A stretch of DNA of 41,162 bases from positions 1 through 41,162 of IMG/VR virus record IMGVR_UViG_3300032053_000175; one strand, 5' to 3'. This document shows, in pieces, positions 10,801 through 18,326 of the stretch. The translations under genes were made by a program, and so were the position numbers. The stretch's first letter is position 1, and every line of letters begins with the position of its first letter. Origin of the DNA: a virus. The notes below the pieces were generated by a model, which did not search any database, was not told where the DNA came from, and was given only the letters and a program-made list of their open reading frames with translations.

Positions 10801-11878
10801 GTATATCATCAATACCCATCTCTGGTAGTTTTGCTTCCTCTAGTCCTTGCTGAACGGCATCTTGATTGCTGGACAAGGTTGACCATAGAAGCTCGATTTG
10901 CCTAGTGTAGGCTTCTACGCCTTCCAACTCAGTTAATACTTCTGGTGGTACACCTGCCTCCTCATACATCTTTATGGCATCTTCTGGAGTGGATAGACCA
11001 GTCGGCAGAGTTGGCTCAGGACTAGTGGCAGACAGCATCTTGAGGATATTTTCTATTGTTGCCTTCTGTAGTGTGATTGGTCCTGTATACCGAGGCTCCT
11101 TGGCTAACAGGGCAATAGCCTCAGTATAGTTAATTTCCTCAGCCTTGGTTCCCTCAGGCAGTCCCAATGTAGCACTATAGACCTCATTGAATATCCGCTT
11201 TAGGTCTGGGTCGTCCTTGCCTATCTTACTGAACCAGGTAATGGATTCACCTTCCTCTGTTTTCATTTCAAACAGGTCGTCATAGGAAGTAACCTTACCC
11301 ATCTGGATAAACGCTGGTAATGCTTCATACATGGTTTGGTAGGTAATGGCTATGGATTTCTCTTTGGATATCTCCTGCAACCTGGTCACATAGAAATTGG
11401 ATTGTATTAGTGCCTTTCCATACAGTAGTGAGGCTCTAGGGTCTATAACATGACCGGGACGGCCTAGCCTTAGGTAGAAAAAGGCTGCAATACTGGTTAT
11501 TACGGTTGGGGCACCAATCTTATTCATCATGTTCTGGCGGAGGTAGATAGCCTTCTCTAGTTCTATTTCCTCACGAATCAGGTCAGCCTCATGTTGCTTC
11601 CAATATAGGTTACTCTTGGCTACACCTACAAATTCTTCTGGAACTTCACCAGCCTCTAGTTGCAGACGGAGTTCCTCAGCACCGGCTATCCTCTGGAAAT
11701 TCTCTACCAGGGACTGCTTAACCCTCAACTGTTGGAGAGGTAGACTAGTCTTAATCCTCTGTTCTGCTGGTAATTTATAGTATTCCTGTTCAGCCCTGGC
11801 CTGTGCAGCCTTTAGTTGCCGTTCAAACTCATCCTGTAGTTCTTTGGTAGGTGAAACAAATTCTTTACCATTAGGCAT
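4898..11878 (-). CDS. Giant virion-associated protein with zincin-type HExxH motif (polyvalent/internal virion protein candidate)
   Basis: 2,326 residues, 17% of the genome, between portal and scaffold, with GGAGG 6 bases before ATG. Mostly helical with long charged stretches. Residues 1187-1191 are HELAH, and about 30 residues later comes EEFATDF (E1221/E1222). HExxH plus a downstream Glu is the zinc-metallopeptidase (gluzincin-like) arrangement. Around residue 1756 is PFWTYELHRL, preceded by DYTNENASTAIMR. This resembles a motif (DY..lt..er..mrr..PFyTW) seen in very large phage head proteins and polyvalent proteins. Likely packaged in the head and ejected with DNA, or a head-completion protein occupying the usual minor-head-protein slot. 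Protease activity is inferred, not shown. Confidence 0.8.
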   Translation of the reverse strand: MPNGKEFVSPTKELQDEFERQLKAAQARAEQEYYKLPAEQRIKTSLPLQQLRVKQSLVENFQRIAGAEELRLQLEAGEVPEEFVGVAKSNLYWKQHEADLIREEIELEKAIYLRQNMMNKIGAPTVITSIAAFFYLRLGRPGHVIDPRASLLYGKALIQSNFYVTRLQEISKEKSIAITYQTMYEALPAFIQMGKVTSYDDLFEMKTEEGESITWFSKIGKDDPDLKRIFNEVYSATLGLPEGTKAEEINYTEAIALLAKEPRYTGPITLQKATIENILKMLSATSPEPTLPTGLSTPEDAIKMYEEAGVPPEVLTELEGVEAYTRQIELLWSTLSSNQDAVQQGLEEAKLPEMGIDDILLQTVAQPALSALDLAGKMYHEWTAPWGAWLYRMRAEAWEAWKPQYLTKSEKEFLAVYREARNTTDWWHAGGEAFENVELGLCDHLIFEWVADPLTWVGTGVPKYITTSIPKIGKYVGPVVGKFEAGWLKAWDVLIFDKIKSAGKLIPKTPMMASKSYAGKDMIAAFRYLQSATMGRLPAKIPLTQAQKLLIEARDLVLKRPGAVGAKADAGRALLRTTLIDEDAVKTIAKNLGSEVEVSKEMLLNVSSIVNGQIDKSGAGMLSKKEAVPFLLRTLGIDDTKPAIRKATAEVNKLLRVSLSTSDELLGKAKVTPEILTNIFNHSQEAYLDTALHAAAHNLEMSGRIAQQFSRVEYAIMNTWRNTMDRWVVTPGARMYLVFSAYGPGNILEGYIKQLSARQVPLNPITAFRKNKLITVVNPAARAQRLMGGLNIPLEIMTGTPRIEMAGEVPSFLGIEKTSKNLAKWRNVLSGGPIGKFFIDWPSRIGLYQRSDYLRKMFMTLLPEEEAGQVVSALARKIDDASKAVGDDLLKALNLSRYELKEELLERAISGPANTRSMLDDIIADRIKMDPGISKDIAFSDKISGGRVAEAVGKYTNIPEPFQDVLIQSASDGSLWKNKGFGINEATDNIKSGMYDYFVHTPEFYKTKLQERVDGILGMEARTKDEFLGMMQELQELQRFYGSSTDDVIRAMNELESEMSKRMKWFDFNEWRAKYTVEPGGVYEGLADYTKQMRESLDKLDDKLRLTMTKPESIIDWSKVRFSPGIPDNVKAKFTKIVEDLPVSIKSDLREVWLNPNQTLAAGYYPKLGRLSAKNWDALTDAEVIYHELAHSIPNTDIVANYASVKDFPIGAGQIPEDVFEEFATDFSNYTRGMTSTNFMDTKTKVFFEEYFPKTQRKLPFTPAEQSSINNWLSAWTDEQRYLADWWAKRRTTEAAEILRIKALSGEQKSTAWSTFKADQMKAHYERITTQSQMKLRLIDQSNTLSEFLGMAGPPPPIIDATGRKLSKVDVATLFHSNPAQMPQAVMNMETMTLKSKQEFVTEVKAQAERMARGVKKSAAQLGWTDEAIGEVYDYTLRDMRMNPELASVMEPHLMELKSLQDELWSIYRTKGLPEGIADNFQRFITTLADELEATPGYVTKRIVSERVMPTKKLYTADELADLVGAVTWEAHPQVEGFWIITDNSGGKWTVESVGKKWQFTSKPIELSESDVWKNIIPMMSKRRVIGQWDEPIAYIDKEWKDLPSGLKVRLKREFSSEFGTKVPTKMPFIETTVGAEPLTESLEREYNALLKAAKKVQPDSPVVQQFNEVMKQVKTAPNKRIALRQAKALEDEIRVIAGVIKPTKAKAEYEVVGLSDSFQKSKQSAADKASKEYYKDWADYTNENASTAIMRSIYPFWTYELHRLFWLPRASIRMPGIFKAWGTYMDNTEDGYVHIPGTSLEFNPLRGTIFMGGMTRLIKRDYPEYYDMFPQVSEFFDWYSRFGFYPAAWMNLLKLTGGTSAGGGLQLGELLPAWIKTPLNAYIAAFPDSKPAKVLLDKILPEPYRNYGTIQLANAICQREQKLFNGMDIWDKMQQGQDLTTEEKDVWTRAIQGYGWRGVLMEQSGILRIRTEEQLEAWEASAKLIEEMTGYTEKDQLWIRRHGFRIGDYAMLDPLQQDVLSELDAVKYHSGVFSTLMPTAWQEEDKIRREFFRAIRDYADQVKAEQEDLDRRVKLPTGSEGWISMEQWNRSRSDLRAKYANFFNDLSETERYKGVALDMDDVTRPDGTIREGLITRAEKRQQLPPIQHPAEELLNYYYSIQLEKVVDPNSGALIDDWDGYFLKIDAIVNTLKGVQREDFVAIITKNMTDLEKLRWEISHRYFRGYNRRQEAILSTQFDTDQQALIKRWIFGSPTERDEIQQVLLPNGRKLISYYQELVRQTGENLRRLSPELDAWLLFFEITSTTLSTQAQQLYSQYRRDYGIRE

Positions 11879-11896
11879 TTATATCCTCCATAGCTA

Positions 11897-13588
11897 CTAG
11901 ATTCTGCCTAGTCCTTCCTGAGGCGCTGTGGCTTCCCTGGTTGGAAAAGCCTCCCTCATTATGGATAGTTCTTCTGGAGTGGTTTCCTTCCTTTGCGTGG
12001 TCTGTTGTGGAGCCTGCCCAGTTATCTCGGCTTCGATGGAGACTGCCAACTTTTCGTACAGCGAGGCTGATTGCTCATCACCTAGCTTGGACATCAGCTT
12101 GGCGTGTTCCCGGTAGGCAATTACGGAATCAGCTAGGATAGCCTTAGGATGCATCATAGCTTCATCCTTTCTAGTCTCAGCCATGGCCCTAAGTGGGTCT
12201 CTCACCTCAGGGAAGAACTTATCCATAACAAGTCTGGTTGGTAATCTAAAGGTTGGGTCAAGCATACGAGCCACTGTAGCCCTCTGGATAAGATACCCTG
12301 GAATCTCGATGTCAGCTTGGACGTGGAAGCTCACACTATCAGGTAGTCCCTCAGGCATCTTGAATCCGTAGGGTCTAAATCCATTCACCTTTATCATGTT
12401 GAAGTGGTAGTTGTCCAGGTCTGATAGTAAGCCTTTGAAGGCATCATTGAATGGAGTCAGCACTTGCATAGCGGCACTAGCTACGTTAGCCATAGCCAAG
12501 TAGGACATTTGCTGCTGGATATTACCAAACACAGCCCATGGAAACAACCCTCTTTGCAACATATTGGAATACTCAAACATGATTGTCCGCAGCTCGACTG
12601 GTATGGCTGGAGGTATTAGAGGACCAACATCATCGTTTGGACCCATACGGAATATTGCACCCCACTTGTCCATATCCTCTTCTCTCAATATCTGGTTATC
12701 TCCGGACGATTTCTCATACCATCTATGCTGGGCTGCTGACCTGGTTGCCTGTTGGGCAAAGGACAGCATCTTATTATAGTTTTTGGTCATGTCCTCATTC
12801 GTTGCGACTATGGATTCACCGTAGCCTTTTTGCCAATCTTTACCTCTGGCTATGGCACCTCTATCAGGCAACCCTCCTACTGGAGAAGCAAACACAGGCA
12901 TGACAGGCTCACCTAGCTTCTGCATAAGGTTATTCAGGGCATAATCCTTAACCAACTCTTTAACCAGGTTGGTACCCAGGACTATACCATTTACCAAGTC
13001 ACCTTCATCATCATAGCCCCAGTAGTCATAGAGGTTGACATTGTGGGTATAGCCAGTTGGCCAACCCATCAGCTTACATTTCCTGTTAGCAGCCAACGGA
13101 CTCAATGGATAGATATGCGCTACCTCTATCATGCCATCGGAGCCAAAGTCTGGATAGACCTCAGCTGGATTCCATATCTCAGTCCATATGCGGTCTTGAG
13201 ATACCATACTAAATACTGACAACCACCCTGTAGCCAACATTAGACCTACTAGCTCACCAACCAGGCTTTGGCGGCCCATCCTTCGGTATCGGTTCTCCTC
13301 AGCAACCCACCTGTTGGTAATGTAGACCTCAAGTTGGCTGGTGGCGGATATCTCCTCAGCATTAAGATTCTCTATGTCTATCTTGTGGGCAATGATGCTG
13401 GAAGTCATAAGATGTTTGGCTAGGTTGTATCCTGTCTTAGGGTCGTTGGCAGTAACAGACTCCATGCCTTCCTGCTTTAGTTCATCCTTCAACATGAGGA
13501 TGTTATACCAGTCCCTAATCTTCTGGTCACGGACAGACCAGCTAGATTTTAATTTGCCACACTTCATTATAAGGTCTTTGGCATCCAT
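11897..13588 (-). CDS. Portal protein
   Basis: 563 residues with a strong AAGGAGG site. The sequence has the composition and layout of a portal: N-terminal helices, a wing region (WTEIWNPAEVYPDFGSDG, a typical portal strand pair), a long stem/crown helix region (EYSNMLQRGLFPW, QQQMSYLAMANVASAAMQ), and a helical C-terminus ending in low-complexity Thr/Gln/Glu. It follows terminase large subunit and two small membrane proteins and precedes the giant protein. It forms the dodecameric ring at the head vertex through which DNA is packaged and ejected. Confidence 0.85.
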   Translation of the reverse strand: MDAKDLIMKCGKLKSSWSVRDQKIRDWYNILMLKDELKQEGMESVTANDPKTGYNLAKHLMTSSIIAHKIDIENLNAEEISATSQLEVYITNRWVAEENRYRRMGRQSLVGELVGLMLATGWLSVFSMVSQDRIWTEIWNPAEVYPDFGSDGMIEVAHIYPLSPLAANRKCKLMGWPTGYTHNVNLYDYWGYDDEGDLVNGIVLGTNLVKELVKDYALNNLMQKLGEPVMPVFASPVGGLPDRGAIARGKDWQKGYGESIVATNEDMTKNYNKMLSFAQQATRSAAQHRWYEKSSGDNQILREEDMDKWGAIFRMGPNDDVGPLIPPAIPVELRTIMFEYSNMLQRGLFPWAVFGNIQQQMSYLAMANVASAAMQVLTPFNDAFKGLLSDLDNYHFNMIKVNGFRPYGFKMPEGLPDSVSFHVQADIEIPGYLIQRATVARMLDPTFRLPTRLVMDKFFPEVRDPLRAMAETRKDEAMMHPKAILADSVIAYREHAKLMSKLGDEQSASLYEKLAVSIEAEITGQAPQQTTQRKETTPEELSIMREAFPTREATAPQEGLGRI

Positions 13589-13598
13589 AACTACCTCC

Positions 13599-13706
13599 TT
13601 ACCAGGAAATTTCTATACCAATCATAATGTTTTTGTCGGTAGGGTCAATGTCTAGTAGGTGTATGGTTATTGTTATTAACCATAGCTTAATGATAAACTT
13701 TCTCAT
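13599..13706 (-). CDS. Short hydrophobic peptide, 35 residues
   Basis: Begins ATG at 13706 with GGGGAGG 6 bases upstream. The ribosome site is built from the last codons of the preceding 68-residue gene. The N-terminal half (KFIIKLWLITITIHLL) is a probable single membrane helix with two positive residues before it. The end (DIDPTDKNIMIGIEISW) is polar. Its stop TAA forms part of the ribosome site for portal. Such tiny membrane peptides near holin candidates may be lysis accessories. No function is proven. Confidence 0.6.
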   Translation of the reverse strand: MRKFIIKLWLITITIHLLDIDPTDKNIMIGIEISW

Positions 13707-13709
13707 GGA

Positions 13710-13916
13710 TTACCTCCCCTTAATAAGTAGTTTGGTTTGTAGCACCACAGCTAGGATGGTAATAATCAGAATAGCTATAGCCATGGACAGTTCAATAGGA
13801 TTCTTGCCATCATAGATGATGGTATTGCCTCCTACTAATAAAGCAAATAGGATAACAGCCAGGATGGAAGTGCCAATACCGAATACCAATGCAGCCCAGA
13901 CTATAAAGGTTACCAT
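13710..13916 (-). CDS. Two-helix membrane protein, holin candidate
   Basis: 68 residues with two predicted membrane helices (about residues 4-27 and 43-62) separated by a short loop NTIIYDGKNPIE, and a short basic C-terminus (KLLIKGR). Size and topology fit class II holins. It overlaps the end of the terminase large gene by 7 bases, so translation is probably coupled. No adjacent endolysin is recognised, so the holin call rests on topology alone. A small virion membrane protein is the alternative. Confidence 0.6.
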   Translation of the reverse strand: MVTFIVWAALVFGIGTSILAVILFALLVGGNTIIYDGKNPIELSMAIAILIITILAVVLQTKLLIKGR

Positions 13917-15499
13917 TTCCAGCCATGCCTACCAACATACCCACGTCGTTTTGGTTTCGGGTCTCCACACATTAGACCTATAGCCCATGCCATGAACAGG
14001 TCGTTGGCTCCAACTACTTCTACTTTATCACCTACTATCCTATGGTTGCGCATCTGCCTGACCAATTCTATGTCAAAACAGATGGAGTCTGGTAGGTATC
14101 TGTCCACAGCCTGTAACATAAAGTCCTTGTTCTTGGAGGTAGTCAACCAACCTGGCTCAAGGCTCTGCACTCCACTGACTATATCCTTTCTGAAATAGAT
14201 AGGTCGGTAGTGTTTGCCTAGCTCAGTGATAGCCAACCCATGACTATTTGCCTCCCAGACTATCATAGCCTTGTTGTAGTGCCTGGAGGCTTTGACAGCT
14301 TTATTCCAGGTGGTCTCTGGTCCATAGAGCCCTGTATCCCTAGCACAGAGCTTAGGGTGATAATTCCCATAATCATCAAGGTCAAAGCAGATAACGGCTA
14401 TGGCATCCTGACTTACCTTAGCCTGACCAGGGTCTATACAGACAAAGTAGGTTTTAGACTTTTCAGGTGGAAACCAGATACTCAAGTTGTCGAGGCTGGT
14501 AGGTGCAGGATAGCACTGGCTAGCCATCTTGTCCAGAGATAACCTATCAAACCGCATATCACCAGTAGACAAGAAACAGGATACATCGTCCTCAGGGAAC
14601 TCCTGCTGAAATAGTAGTACCATTTCACCTGAACGCCTTAGGCTCTCTTTTTCTCTAATCTTCCATCTGCGCCATCTAATCTGGTCAAAGGTCAAGTGAT
14701 AGTTCTGGACTAGCAGTTCTTCCTCTCTGGTTAGTTTGAAGGACTCTACATCGGTATCGGGGATGAACTTCTTGATACGGAAATCTCCCAATGGTATTGC
14801 ATATTCCTTGTGCATAAACCAGGAATAAAAGTGTGGAGTGAATACCGACTTGCCTTCTCTGGCTAGTTGGTACATATCATGGAAGTCATTCTCCTCACCA
14901 CAAGGTGTAGAGTATACATCTACTGTACCGGTCCCATCCTGAGGTACACGGTCTAATGCTGGTGAGACAATGTTCTCCATAGCTTTGGGTGGATAAAACG
15001 CTGCCTCATCAAACAACAGGTGATGGATTGTCTCGGCTCTACCTGCTACAAAACTCCTTGCACTAGCTATGTAAATGGAGCTGGTACTGTGGAGTCTACC
15101 ATTAACATAAAATCTAAAGGTTTTTTGGTAAGTACTGTCGTGGTGTATCTCTGGAAAGCCTGGAATACCCAAACCACTTAGATGGTTATAAAAGAAGTTA
15201 ACCTTAGCCAATAGCCGCTCAGTGATGAAGTCCTCGTACGCCACAAGGACAGTGTTAGTACCTGGGCTGGTCAGAGTGTCTTTCAACCTCTTTGCAATGC
15301 GCTCTGTGGAGAATCCTACCTGTGCTGGCTTGACCCAAATGTCCATACCAGTCTCGGTCTTGTCCACATCGTCCTGTATCTCATTGTAGGTGAATGGGAC
15401 AATCTGACGGGACTTATTCTCCAAAACGAACAGGGTCTCGATATACCTTCTATCATTGAGGATTAAGTCCGTAAAAGCCTCTTTGATATTAACTGCCAT
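13910..15499 (-). CDS. terL: Terminase large subunit (ATPase-nuclease packaging motor)
   Basis: 529 residues. ATPase part: Walker A-like KPAQVGFST (57-65), which has the K-x-x-x-V-G-x-S form of lambda gpA-type terminases in place of GKS/T; Walker B LLFDEA (161-166) with D164 and E165; coupling motif YSTP (196-199). Nuclease part: RNase H-like acidic residues at D356 (CIDPGQ), E416 (VWEANSHG) and D500 (NDLFMAWA). All motifs are in order, so it looks functional. It cuts the concatemer and pumps DNA through the portal. The start overlaps the preceding 81-residue gene by 11 bases with a GGAG site. Confidence 0.95.
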   Translation of the reverse strand: MAVNIKEAFTDLILNDRRYIETLFVLENKSRQIVPFTYNEIQDDVDKTETGMDIWVKPAQVGFSTERIAKRLKDTLTSPGTNTVLVAYEDFITERLLAKVNFFYNHLSGLGIPGFPEIHHDSTYQKTFRFYVNGRLHSTSSIYIASARSFVAGRAETIHHLLFDEAAFYPPKAMENIVSPALDRVPQDGTGTVDVYSTPCGEENDFHDMYQLAREGKSVFTPHFYSWFMHKEYAIPLGDFRIKKFIPDTDVESFKLTREEELLVQNYHLTFDQIRWRRWKIREKESLRRSGEMVLLFQQEFPEDDVSCFLSTGDMRFDRLSLDKMASQCYPAPTSLDNLSIWFPPEKSKTYFVCIDPGQAKVSQDAIAVICFDLDDYGNYHPKLCARDTGLYGPETTWNKAVKASRHYNKAMIVWEANSHGLAITELGKHYRPIYFRKDIVSGVQSLEPGWLTTSKNKDFMLQAVDRYLPDSICFDIELVRQMRNHRIVGDKVEVVGANDLFMAWAIGLMCGDPKPKRRGYVGRHGWKW

Positions 15500-15734
15500 G
15501 CGTCTCCATGATGGAACTACCTACAGGGAAGGTGGAGTTAGGTACAAAATTGATATAGACAAATTCTGGGAACATACCTAGAATCAGCTTCATGGTAGTT
15601 CTAGGCATTTCACCTTCGTGCATGATTCTCACAGTGGCTATGTTGGCATCCACGTATTGGACTGTATACTTTTTCTCCAGCCCAGCAAAGATGGCATCCA
15701 GGTCAGGTTTGTAAAGGTCAATGGACCATCCCAT
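15489..15734 (-). CDS. Small alpha/beta protein before terL, unknown
   Basis: 81 residues beginning MGWSIDLYKPDLDAIFAGLE, with a strong AAGGAGG site. It has a compact predicted alpha/beta fold, no cysteines and no membrane helix. It overlaps terL by 11 bases, so it is likely translationally coupled to it. Because it lies just before terL it may help packaging or head completion. No family was recognised. Confidence 0.65.
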   Translation of the reverse strand: MGWSIDLYKPDLDAIFAGLEKKYTVQYVDANIATVRIMHEGEMPRTTMKLILGMFPEFVYINFVPNSTFPVGSSIMETHGS

Positions 15735-15745
15735 AAATTACCTCC

Positions 15746-16843
15746 TTAAACTGCTACTCCTACAGGAATCTCGGCTATGTCCGCCACCGCAACTTCGGTT
15801 GTGCCAAACCAGATAGAGGACAGGTCGGTTGCTGTGATGGTACCTGTTCCTGCCCTGATGTTCTTGATGTTTGCCCAACCACCGGCCGTTTCTGTGCCTG
15901 AACCTTCGATTGATTGACCTCTATTGGCAGAAAGATTATAGGTTTTTTCTCCGGCTCCAAACTGGTCGTATTGTAGATAATAGAAGCCGGATAGTCCAGA
16001 TAACTTCCGTTCAATAGCCCCAGAAGTAAAGTAAACACCAGCAAGGTCACCCGATGTTACATCTGTGGCTATGGGATTTCCACCTGAGTCCAATGTAAAT
16101 GTTTGCTTGGAACCCGAAGTCACGTCACCAATCAGTTCTACATCACGACTGGTATATTTAGGTGCAGTCCCATAAAACGTACCTATCTTACAACCAGCCA
16201 GATTAGAATTTGCCCATATTGACCAGCTGGTTATAGTCCCTGTGCCACTGGCCGGATTAGTTAGTTGGAGATAAGTATAATCAGCAGCAGAGGTGCTATC
16301 TCCGTCCGCCGCTCCAGGCCCAATAGTAATCGTTCCCGGCTCTAAGGGTTGAGCTTCTCCAATAGATAAAGGTATACTAAGGACTCCCAGCCTTTGATTA
16401 GCCATCGCTATCAGGTCAACAAAGTCGGAGGTCAATACTTTCTTGTCAGTAAATGGGGTTTTAGTTCTCATAAATGGGGTTATTAAATAAGAACTATTCG
16501 GTTGCACTAAAGCGTTATCAAGTGTAGCTACCGTATCTTTGTCAAAGAACCTCGCCACATACTCAGCCACATCAGCCAACGCAAAGTTCTCTGGGACGAT
16601 TACAAAATGACAAATAGCAGGATTGAGACGCCAGATTTTAGGAACTCCAGCCCACCAGGCATCGTACTTGCTCTGGATAAGCTCACCGTCTTTATCAAAG
16701 CAGTTCTTTGGAACAGACTCAGTGGCTACCTGAATATGTTGCTGTTGGTATGTCTTGCTTGCAGGGTCATCAAGAAACAGGTCAAACCTGACCTTTAGAA
16801 AGCCTTTGTGGACATGAGTACCAGAGGAATTAAACTGTATCAT
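15746..16843 (-). CDS. Structural protein with beta-rich C-terminal half (fibre/spike-like)
   Basis: 365 residues. The N-terminal part (about 1-170) is alpha/beta with HVHKGFLKVRFDLFL at the start. From about residue 170 it is Gly/Thr/Ser-rich with repeated short strands (EPGTITIGPG, GTGTITSWSIWANS, LSGFYYLQYDQ), as in tail-fibre or appendage domains. The ATG overlaps the stop of the preceding gene (ATGA). It sits between the two terminase genes, an unusual place for a virion appendage. Confidence 0.65.
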   Translation of the reverse strand: MIQFNSSGTHVHKGFLKVRFDLFLDDPASKTYQQQHIQVATESVPKNCFDKDGELIQSKYDAWWAGVPKIWRLNPAICHFVIVPENFALADVAEYVARFFDKDTVATLDNALVQPNSSYLITPFMRTKTPFTDKKVLTSDFVDLIAMANQRLGVLSIPLSIGEAQPLEPGTITIGPGAADGDSTSAADYTYLQLTNPASGTGTITSWSIWANSNLAGCKIGTFYGTAPKYTSRDVELIGDVTSGSKQTFTLDSGGNPIATDVTSGDLAGVYFTSGAIERKLSGLSGFYYLQYDQFGAGEKTYNLSANRGQSIEGSGTETAGGWANIKNIRAGTGTITATDLSSIWFGTTEVAVADIAEIPVGVAV

Positions 16844-18021
16844 GCGTACTCCATTACCACCATTGAGGGATTCCAGTAGATAGTGTCAGCCGCAATCGCT
16901 GTCCCCAATACCTGAACCTGATTGCCTGTTACCTTAGTTGGCATGGTCTTGGTTATCAGCCCTCCCGTAGCTGCACTCAGATACACGGAGAGGCCTATAT
17001 CAAATGCCCAGGAATCGTCATGTGCCCAACCTCTTGTCAAGAACAGTCCAGCAGCGTTCTCAGCTATGGTAGCTATACAAAGATGGGTAGCAGGGATAGT
17101 TATTGCGGCATCATCGGCTAATGCTAATTCCATTTTACCGTCTGTCCCGACATAGCAAGCCTGACCAAAAGCTAATCCTGCGGCTACCCCTCCCGTCATG
17201 GTTACTACCTCTCCGTTGGCAGTATGGCTGGCGGCAGGTGTAGGGTCATGTTCTATGACTTTGGTATCTGCGAGAATCAATCCTGCGGCCTCTACGGCGT
17301 CTACAGAAGCCGCATCCATTGTCGCCTGTGATGGCATGGCGTGTTTGTGGTCTCGCCTAGCTGATACTACCGCTGTACCTGTTGCCGCAGCATCCGCTAT
17401 CGCCTGTGTACTTGGGACAGTAGCATCAAACAAGGCTTTGTTGGTAATGGCGGTTTCGCCGTTGGCTATTCCAAAGACATTGATTAAGCCAGCCGCAGGA
17501 GCGACAGCTTTCGGTGCTAATCCATGCTTGGTAGTGGAAGTATCGAGGTCGGCGTTGTCATCGCCAGCGGTCAGGTCGTCTATCTTGGTGGCGGTTATAT
17601 CGGCAGTCTTGGCTACCGTACCCGCCCCGACTCCGTGAACGCCGGTGGTGGCAGTCCCATGGGTTCCCACATCGTTGACACTATGGCTAGCTGTTATGGC
17701 CGCCTGAGCCACAGCCGATAGGTTGGCATCCACGGCAAGGTCGGTCACGGCAGCCAGTTGAGCGTTTTTGGCAGCAGGGTCATAGACAGCCTTGGTCATG
17801 TCACCTGTACCAGCAGTAGGGTCAAGCTCAATGGTGCTAGTCCCATACTTGACGATTAGCTTGCCACCAGTCAGGTACAGCACATCTACATCGAGACTAC
17901 CTTCTGGTGCCTTCGATAGGACTACATCATCATCGGCAATAGTCTTTCTGGTAACTACACCATCCGAGTAGGTGATTTCTAGCAGGTTATCTACCTTCTT
18001 AACTGAGGTAATTGTAGCCAA
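16840..18021 (-). CDS. Tail-fibre-like structural protein
   Basis: 393 residues from a TTG start with GGAGG 8 bases upstream. The N-terminus (TSVKKVDNLLEITYSDG) is a small beta module. The middle is Ala/Thr-rich with low complexity and contains GTHGTATTGVHGVG and AVVSARRDHKHAMPS. The latter RRDHKHxMPS motif is frequent in phage tail-fibre collagen-like or knob-joining regions. The C-terminus reads like a decoration domain (AGLAFGQACYVGTDGKMELA). It may be an appendage or capsid-decoration protein. It heads a pair of structural genes between terS and terL. Confidence 0.65.
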   Translation of the reverse strand: MATITSVKKVDNLLEITYSDGVVTRKTIADDDVVLSKAPEGSLDVDVLYLTGGKLIVKYGTSTIELDPTAGTGDMTKAVYDPAAKNAQLAAVTDLAVDANLSAVAQAAITASHSVNDVGTHGTATTGVHGVGAGTVAKTADITATKIDDLTAGDDNADLDTSTTKHGLAPKAVAPAAGLINVFGIANGETAITNKALFDATVPSTQAIADAAATGTAVVSARRDHKHAMPSQATMDAASVDAVEAAGLILADTKVIEHDPTPAASHTANGEVVTMTGGVAAGLAFGQACYVGTDGKMELALADDAAITIPATHLCIATIAENAAGLFLTRGWAHDDSWAFDIGLSVYLSAATGGLITKTMPTKVTGNQVQVLGTAIAADTIYWNPSMVVMEYA

Positions 18022-18023
18022 GG

Positions 18024-18206
18024 TTATCTCCTCCGCTTGGGCATTTTCCTTAATGTCATGGCTAGTCGGGCTCGCTTGCCTAATGTACCTCCAGCCTTAG
18101 CTGCTGACCTCAACCTAGCCACTGGAATAGTTTTGCCTGCAGGAACTCTCAACTGCCTATGCAAGGCACCTGGACTTTTGATTGCCTTCTGTATCCACTT
18201 AGCCAT
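18024..18206 (-). CDS. Small highly basic protein (conserved phage type)
   Basis: 60 residues, about one third Lys/Arg/His, beginning MAKWIQKAIKSPGALHRQL and ending MTLRKMPKRRR. The pattern W-I-Q-K-A-I-K-x-P-G-A-L, then a run on aliphatic-basic helices and KRARLAMTL, is common in short uncharacterised phage proteins. The charge suggests nucleic-acid or capsid-interior binding. The ribosome site AGAGGAGG is formed by the last codons of the preceding 38-residue gene. The next gene, starting at 18021, lies 2 bases away. Confidence 0.75.
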   Translation of the reverse strand: MAKWIQKAIKSPGALHRQLRVPAGKTIPVARLRSAAKAGGTLGKRARLAMTLRKMPKRRR

Positions 18207-18209
18207 TGA

Positions 18210-18326
18210 TTACCTCCTCTTTAGGTACTTCTGGCCCCGGACTCCAATGCGATTGACCTGAGCCTTTAACAAGTTCTTTTTACCGGCAGTTTTCTGTCTG
18301 GTCGAGGCTCTGTATCCTCTGGGCAT
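18210..18326 (-). CDS. 38-residue basic peptide
   Basis: Starts ATG at 18326, sharing its A with the upstream stop codon (TAATG), and ends at 18210. It encodes MPRGYRASTRQKTAGKK and then NLLKAQVNRIGVRGQKY plus LKRR; 14 of 38 residues are Lys or Arg. Start-stop overlap on one side and a ribosome site for the next gene on the other make it very probably translated. Together with the 60-residue neighbour it forms a pair of tiny basic proteins, perhaps DNA- or scaffold-binding. Confidence 0.7.
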   Translation of the reverse strand: MPRGYRASTRQKTAGKKNLLKAQVNRIGVRGQKYLKRR

